A stretch of DNA of 64,000 bases from Fasciolopsis buskii (taxonomy: Eukaryota > Platyhelminthes > Trematoda > Plagiorchiida > Fasciolidae). Shown piece after piece: positions 57,201-64,000 of the stretch (position 1 is its first letter; every line of letters begins with the position of its first letter). The DNA lies in assembly GCA_008360955.1 (NCBI GenBank), contig LUCM01000239.1, positions 124,125 to 188,124 on the forward strand, written 5' to 3'. The notes under the pieces were generated by a model, which was not told the origin of the DNA, did not search any database, and worked only from the letters and a program-made list of their open reading frames with translations. The position numbers were made by a program, and so were the translations under genes.

Positions 57201-60200
57201 TTAATCGGTAGAATTAGGTTTATTCTTGACGCATTGTGAATGGTAGTGGGATCAAAAGCACTAATAGTGAAAGTCGTACAGCTCGGTCTTTCCGTGGTTG
57301 TGAAAAAAATTGTTGGTGATGATGTGCCTGAGGTAAATCTTAAGTGGGGGGAATTTCCCAGTGGAAAATGACTAGCATGAGGCAATTCGCCGCCTGGAAC
57401 AGGGTTGCGAGAAGTACCAGCGAACACCAATGGGTTGGAACAAGATGCGCATGGACGATGGCGGTTGAGGAACGGTCGGTCAGCCATGGAGGCTGTAGGT
57501 TCGTGAGTATTGGTTACATGGTAACATCAGAGAATGGGTAATAGAATGCGCTGGAAGTAAGATTTGGCTCTTTTCTGCATCTGCATCAATGGCCAGTAAT
57601 TGAAGATGACCGTTTCGGACTGGCGGCGAGAGCAATGACAGCGGTATTCGATGGTGTATGGACAAAGATGATTGAGGAGACTCCAAGCAGATCGCGAGGG
57701 GCTGGTGGTCGCTGGACTATTAGAGTACTCCAATGGGGAAACACAATGGTGACTGGCTTCTGACGGTGAAGATTCAGTTCTGTATTGGTTGACAGTTGGT
57801 TGGCAGTTAGCTTCACAGTAACATGAACATAAGAAAACCGGGGTGATATTAGGCGCATAGGTGATGGATTATCAACCACATGTCCGACGGGCTGCATTAT
57901 TCGTCGGACTAACATCGGTTTCACGAGACTGGGTAGTGGCTCTATTCCAGGAAGACTAATTCACGATTGATGATGCGATCCTTGAGGTCCGGCAAAGATA
58001 CTAATTTGAATATTGCGAGATTTCCCGGATGTTGGTATTGTTAGGAGAATTTTGAGGTAATGCATATGTAATGTGTTCTGAAGGCAAATCCGGACCGACC
58101 AATTACCAGCCCTTTCGCCATTTTGTGTACCGTTCACTCATTGCTAACTTCCTTCTGTGGGGCAAAGCTCGCTTTCGTTTTATTGTATCAATTTGACTGT
58201 GGCGTTGACAACCTAGGCTCGTAATGGCCACGAGCGTGGTTTCCCCGTGGGTTGATTTCGTTTGACGCTCTTTGTCGTTCACGTGGTTGGCCGTCAGAAA
58301 GCAGAGTAACCGTGCCCGAAAGTAACACTTCTGAGGTTTGCATTTTGTACCTACTTAAATTTTTCCAAATAGTACCGTAATAGTTTGGATTCGACTTTAT
58401 TTGATTTGGGTCATTTTGGTGGCTACGCGTCGCTGAAACATTCCGTTGTGGGGCTTACAGTATATTAGGTGCTGTACATTGGCAGTTGCAATTAAGGTGA
58501 GCGTGATAAACTTACAGATCACGGCATTTTAGAAAATGCAACTGCCTGCCTTCGGGTGAACAGGAATTTTGCTCCTAGAAGTTGACTCCCTTGGGGGTTC
58601 ACAGTGAGTTAGAAGGTTGCCGCAGTGGCCCCTCGAGTCCTAGCCTACCCGCAGGGCAATGGATTAAGCCGGCAGACCTATGGTTAAACTAATCTTCGGT
58701 TTTCACCAGGTGGTTGGGTAAAATACAAAATGGTCAGAGGAAATTTGACAGCTGTGCCAAGTGGATCTCAGGCAGGGATGCTATTCAACCACTTGCGGGG
58801 CTCGGGTTTCATGGAACTGTAGCGTTGTGGAGAGGTTCAAGCAAGATCACTATTGGGTCATTTCACGATTCGCTCCCTTCCCCCCTCTGCATTTAATTTT
58901 ATTCAGCGTACATTTTAATTCTTCGAAATTGGGTGCTTCTGGCAACAATTTGACAGTTGCTGATTACCTCTTTTTCTGCTTTTCATGGGGAGTTCTCCAC
59001 CATCAATAAGAATGAAGTGGAAACCAGATGGTTCTCGAGGCTGCAGAACGAGATTCGCTTTGCATCAATGATTATCTCGTTTATCACGGAAAACAGATCA
59101 TCGATTAAATAAACAGAAATTGCTTATATTTATCGACTTCCGAGGGGCATGCCCAGGGCAATATAAGATGTTTACCAGGATGGTGCAGGGGAAACATGGG
59201 CGAAATAACAAACATGAAATTGGAATTTGTGTTCCCACGATGAAAACCTGTAATGTGACATGCTAGACAGGAGTTTCCCAGTTTCAATTCAAAGCCCGGT
59301 AATCATTCGCCAAGAGTTCTGGGGCTTATTATCCGTCGTGCACTGCGAGTCATTCCACGCATCAAGTTCAGGTATCTCAGGTGGAAAATTCGGCTAAAAG
59401 CGACGGCGGGCATCGCCGTACGGTGGATTTCCTCGAAAATGGACAGGGTTATTTGTGAAGACGAAGATCAATATGGATGTGATAATGAGATGAAGGCGAG
59501 TCAAAACCAGGCTGAGCGTCATAAGAGATGAGTGGGAGATTGCTGGTAACAACTTTAAAGAGGTATTATAATGCTGAAGATGAAACAGGGGGAAATATTC
59601 AAGGTTCAACTAGACTATTTAGGGAATGAAGTTATATTAAGAATGGTAGAGGAACTGACAATAGAACTCACAAGGATGTTCACTGATTATAGGCGACCGG
59701 CAGTGGACTGGACTGAGCGGTGTGGCGCGAAGAAGACTGGTTCGAGTAAGAAGCAGCCGTGAATGATCTGCGCTTGTCCAAGTTAATGTCGAAGTTTTGA
59801 TGTTCTGTCGCAGTAAGGGTCTGAAAGTTGGTGGGTTGCGCGACATTTAAGCAGTAAGCGTAGGTGTTTTGGTCAGTCGCAATGGTTCGCCAGAGAGGAG
59901 GTACCCAGGGAGTCACTGGCGTGGCTTGATTTGTCTTTGGTTTATGTGGACCGGTACTTGAGCGCCGGATCCGGATAACAGCGTTCTAGCAGGGACAGGT
60001 AATCAGCATATAGGATGAGTGGAGTTTTCTGCTACAGTGTCTGCATTGAATCTGCACGTATTGTTAACCGGTTAATATGTGCTGAGTTCATTGGCGGGTC
60101 TGGATAGCAGCTAAAGAGGGATAGAGTGGACAGTCTAGAATTTATACTAGTTAGTATTATGGTGAGTAAACTAAAATGGAAATACCGGAAACCGTCGGTT

Positions 60201-60640
60201 TCTTACAGAGATTACAGGGTCCAGACGGCTTCCTTGAAATGCGCAGAAAGGTTCAGTTTTCGGTGACGTCACGTGTGCAAAATCCTTCCGTCTGCTTGCT
60301 CCCTATAAGTCGCATGGTGCAGTCAGTCCTAAACTGCAGTGTCCCAAATTGCAGTGTGTTGCTCAGTCATCTTTTGACATCTTCATATGTGCAAATTGCA
60401 ACAGTTTGATACGAGAGTCAGCACAAAGGTTAGAAATCAAAAGTCGCTGTTTGTTCTCATTTTGGAACTCCTCTGGCCTACAGGCCCGCTGTACTTCAGA
60501 CGGGATCAGTTATAATTGATCATGTGTGAGCGTAGTGGTTAACTAGATGTGATACCGAAGCAAAATTTATATTTCGAGTCGTTTGAGCATAATCAGGGGA
60601 TCTTCAGATGTATATGCGTCCTATTTTTGCATTGAATTTG
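57201..60640. other. Unassigned; possibly the 5' part of the minus-strand LINE
   Basis: Minus frames of 60-112 residues (57586-57924, 57182-57487, 59637-59916, 59394-59609) are Ser/Thr/Pro-rich and follow one another on the same strand as the LINE. They could be a degraded first ORF, but no zinc-knuckle, esterase or coiled-coil signature is visible. A 77-residue frame on + at 60176-60409 is also unassigned. Confidence 0.3.
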
Positions 60641-60649
60641 CAAAAACGC

Positions 60650-61620
<971 letters not shown>

Positions 61621-61659
61621 GGACAGAAATAAAACAACCGCTTCATACTGGCAGGTTGT

Positions 61660-62640
61660 GAGTGAGTGAGACTTTAGGAATAAAATTCTTTGATAACGTG
61701 AAATCCGAAATACAATATATATCTCTAGAGCTGATTGGTGGAGCGACAGTTAAGGGGGTAATGCAATAAATTCTTACTCTGCGGCTGGAACATGATCGAC
61801 GTCCTCAAATGAGTTACAGATGCGACAAATTTGAGCAATATAATGAGGAGATTGAGTAGATTAGTCGAGATATCAGTATCACAATTGCAAAGGGCAGATT
61901 TGGGAGACCGGTCTTCATGATCGTTTCATCATTGGGAGCATGTAGCGGAACATAGATTTGTTTCCCCAAATCGATTGATCGCCCGAAATCTAAACGTCCG
62001 GCGCGGTCGTCATTTGAGTTTGGTCCGAGCACACTTTGTTCGCAGACACCAGTCAAATATACCCAAAGTCCTACTGCTCCCGACTACCCTTTCTTTATAT
62101 CGGTCCAGATATTTGGCTGACAGCATCACAGTCATACATGGCCGAGTAGGGTCACAGGACAAGCAGCAGTAATGCGAGATCCACGTTACCAAATTTGATT
62201 TAACAAGCATACGAGCCACTTTATGTATCTCAAATTCGACGTCGGGCAGCATGTGCCCAGTGGCGTGTGGCACAGTTGGTCAATAAGAGCAAACTTTATC
62301 TGTCATAGATTTTCAAAGGGAGAACTTTAGAGCATTGGCGACTGGGTTGGGAGAGCAGATGTGCCGGTTATTACCTACTATTAATTGACGACCGTTGGAT
62401 TTGTTGTTAGTCCTGCTTGTAAGTAGACAAGCAAGTCATGGAGATTCATTGAGGTTATTCAGGGCTGAACGCTCTCGACATTTCAGCATGTCCTCCAGTA
62501 TACATCTGACTGACGATGACAGGTAACAAAGTCGAAGGAAAATAGAAAACTCACCAGTCTTATTGAATGCAACCTAAAGTTTAGAACACTGACTTTGGAT
62601 AAGGTTGACGGGTGAGCTACAGACGTGTCGCACGATGCTT
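61660..62640. other. Upstream of the RUVBL2 retrocopy, nothing recognised
   Basis: Contains minus frames of 80 and 87 residues (61814-62056, 62010-62273) and a + frame of 65, none recognised. No repeat block shared with the rest of the window. Confidence 0.35.
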
Positions 62641-62649
62641 TTAGTTTTG

Positions 62650-63700
62650 GCAATCAGTGTCAAACGATCAAATAATTTTGAGCAAAGTGAATCTATTGCC
62701 CTTTTGTGGTCGTATTCAAAAAAGAAGTTACCCCAATTTGCTGAACGAATATTGGGCGCAAGATGGTCTTCGTTGGTGTGAGGATATGATTTTCTGCTTC
62801 AATTGTACTTGTGAGGAAATGAACTATAAATGTTGCCAGAAAGAAGGCCAAGCTCTATATTACTTATACCGGAAAGAATGGATGTGAATATCAAATCAAA
62901 GGTACCATTCCTCTTGGATGGTGGCGTAACTTGTCGGCTGCGCGCGCACTCGCACCCTTGCACCACATTGTTAAGTGCTCTACTCAGCAAAGCAGTTCTT
63001 TCCAGAATTAGCTTATCCAGTTACCCCAATTGCTTCCATTTTATGGTCAAAATGACGGTGTTTGTCTGAGTCAAAGCCTTCCGGAAGCCCATGTGGCAGA
63101 CATCCGGTCTGCGACCGTCGTCTACACATTATGCTGGGAAAGGCATGCCAGATAAGACTTCAATATCACGAAGCTACTAAAACTGCACTACGATTCACTG
63201 AGTGCTCGCTTATCTGCTACCCAATGATGTTCTTCAGGCATTTACACAAGATCCAAGCTCGGCTCACCAGTCTGCAGTCCTCTGTCCTATTCTTGGGTCG
63301 AAGTGTGTTCCAGATGCTGCCGCAGTTTGCCATTTGTTGGGCCCATACTCCCTGAGGATGGCACTGCAGAGCTGCGTGACCGACTGTCAGCACTTTCACC
63401 TATGGTCGGAAATCATTACCCTCTTGGTTATAAAATGAAACGTCCAATGTATCCCTCTGCTCTGTTTCTTTAAGGCACCTGCATCACTATTCCTGCCAGT
63501 GTGCCCTGTCTACTTGGCTGCGCAAATGTTCCGAAACCAAAAACTTGACGTTGCAAATCCTTTTCTTCTGAAACTAAATTTTCCAATTACATTTTGTTCT
63601 GGATCCGTTAAAAAAAGCCGTCAAACTGCGGCAGTCTTTTCGATACTCCTAATGACTCGGGAACCATTGACTCAAACAACCTTCGGCTGAACGAATATCC
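62650..63700 (+). pseudogene. Possible decayed coding sequence, unassigned
   Basis: Protein-like stretches alternate between the three + frames, as in a frameshifted pseudogene: LNEYWAQDGLRWCEDMIFCF near 62740, ADIRSATVVYTLCWERHARQ then DFNITKLLKLHYDSLSARLS near 63090-63210, NDVLQAFTQDPSSAHQSAVL near 63220, and LPEDGTAELRDRLSALSP then MVGNHYPLGYKMKRP near 63350-63450. I do not recognise the parent gene. It may equally be part of a retroelement or a gene with undetected introns. Confidence 0.3.
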
Positions 63701-64000
63701 AGGTAACTTCTACAGTTCGTAATTACGCGAGTTGTAATGAATAGATTTCAATCCCTTTTGTAAGTTTGGAACAAAATGAAATCCGGATGCAGTTTCATCA
63801 GAGCAATCGATTATTGGCTCGGCCCCATCAAATGATTGCCTTCTGACAGGTCTCGCTGTATTGCGGAGGGAGATAAACCAATGGTGACGGCTGTTTATTA
63901 AATTTTCAGTAAAAGTGCTGTGCAAGCGGATTCCCTGGACATCATTCACTGCTTGCTTGATTTCATCCACACCTTCACAGTGAGTCGCGTATGCACAAGT
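63701..64000. other. Window end, nothing recognised
   Basis: One 86-residue minus frame (63710-63970) without motif; the window stops inside it or shortly after. Confidence 0.35.

Overview
This window looks like nuclear DNA from a metazoan, most likely a digenean flatworm (fluke). It is A+T-rich, intron-rich and full of decayed retroelements. The tRNA-derived SINEs and the LINE ending with the motif RCLGHVLRMPTERPPRC resemble families that I associate with liver and lung flukes; the species is not determined. No bacterial operons, rRNA, CRISPR arrays or intact long ORFs are present. Open frames are short because genes are split into small exons, so genes were sought from splice signals plus reading-phase closure, by eye.

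Layout. 0.8-1.2 and 3.9-4.3 kb: an inverted pair of one repeat family (family 2). 5.7-7.5 kb: a LINE reverse-transcriptase relic on +. About 12-27 kb (tentatively from 8.3 kb): a multi-exon gene on the minus strand that I do not recognise, with SINEs, microsatellites and a foldback hairpin (19.3 kb) in its introns. 28-34 kb: a gene-poor gap with one SINE. About 34-41.4 kb: a second unrecognised multi-exon gene on +, so the two genes are divergent. 42.4-42.8 kb: two phase-compatible exons on minus, possibly a third gene converging on the second. 41.4-46.8 kb: a cluster of SINEs and family-2 copies, including a rearranged copy and a near-perfect palindrome. 47.8-50.6 kb: a wrecked Ty3/gypsy-type pol. 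51.1-51.9 kb: the 3' end of a CR1-like LINE on +. 54.1-57.2 kb: a decayed LINE on minus with endonuclease and reverse transcriptase. 60.65-61.62 kb: an intronless, broken copy of RUVBL2 (Reptin) on minus. 62.6-63.7 kb: possible decayed coding sequence, unassigned.

Functionally, the only product named with confidence is the RUVBL2 pseudogene; the retroelements are all inactive. The two split genes are supported by consecutive exons whose GT/AG sites and phases agree, but their products remain unknown. Everything here comes from reading the sequence; no alignment or database search was possible.
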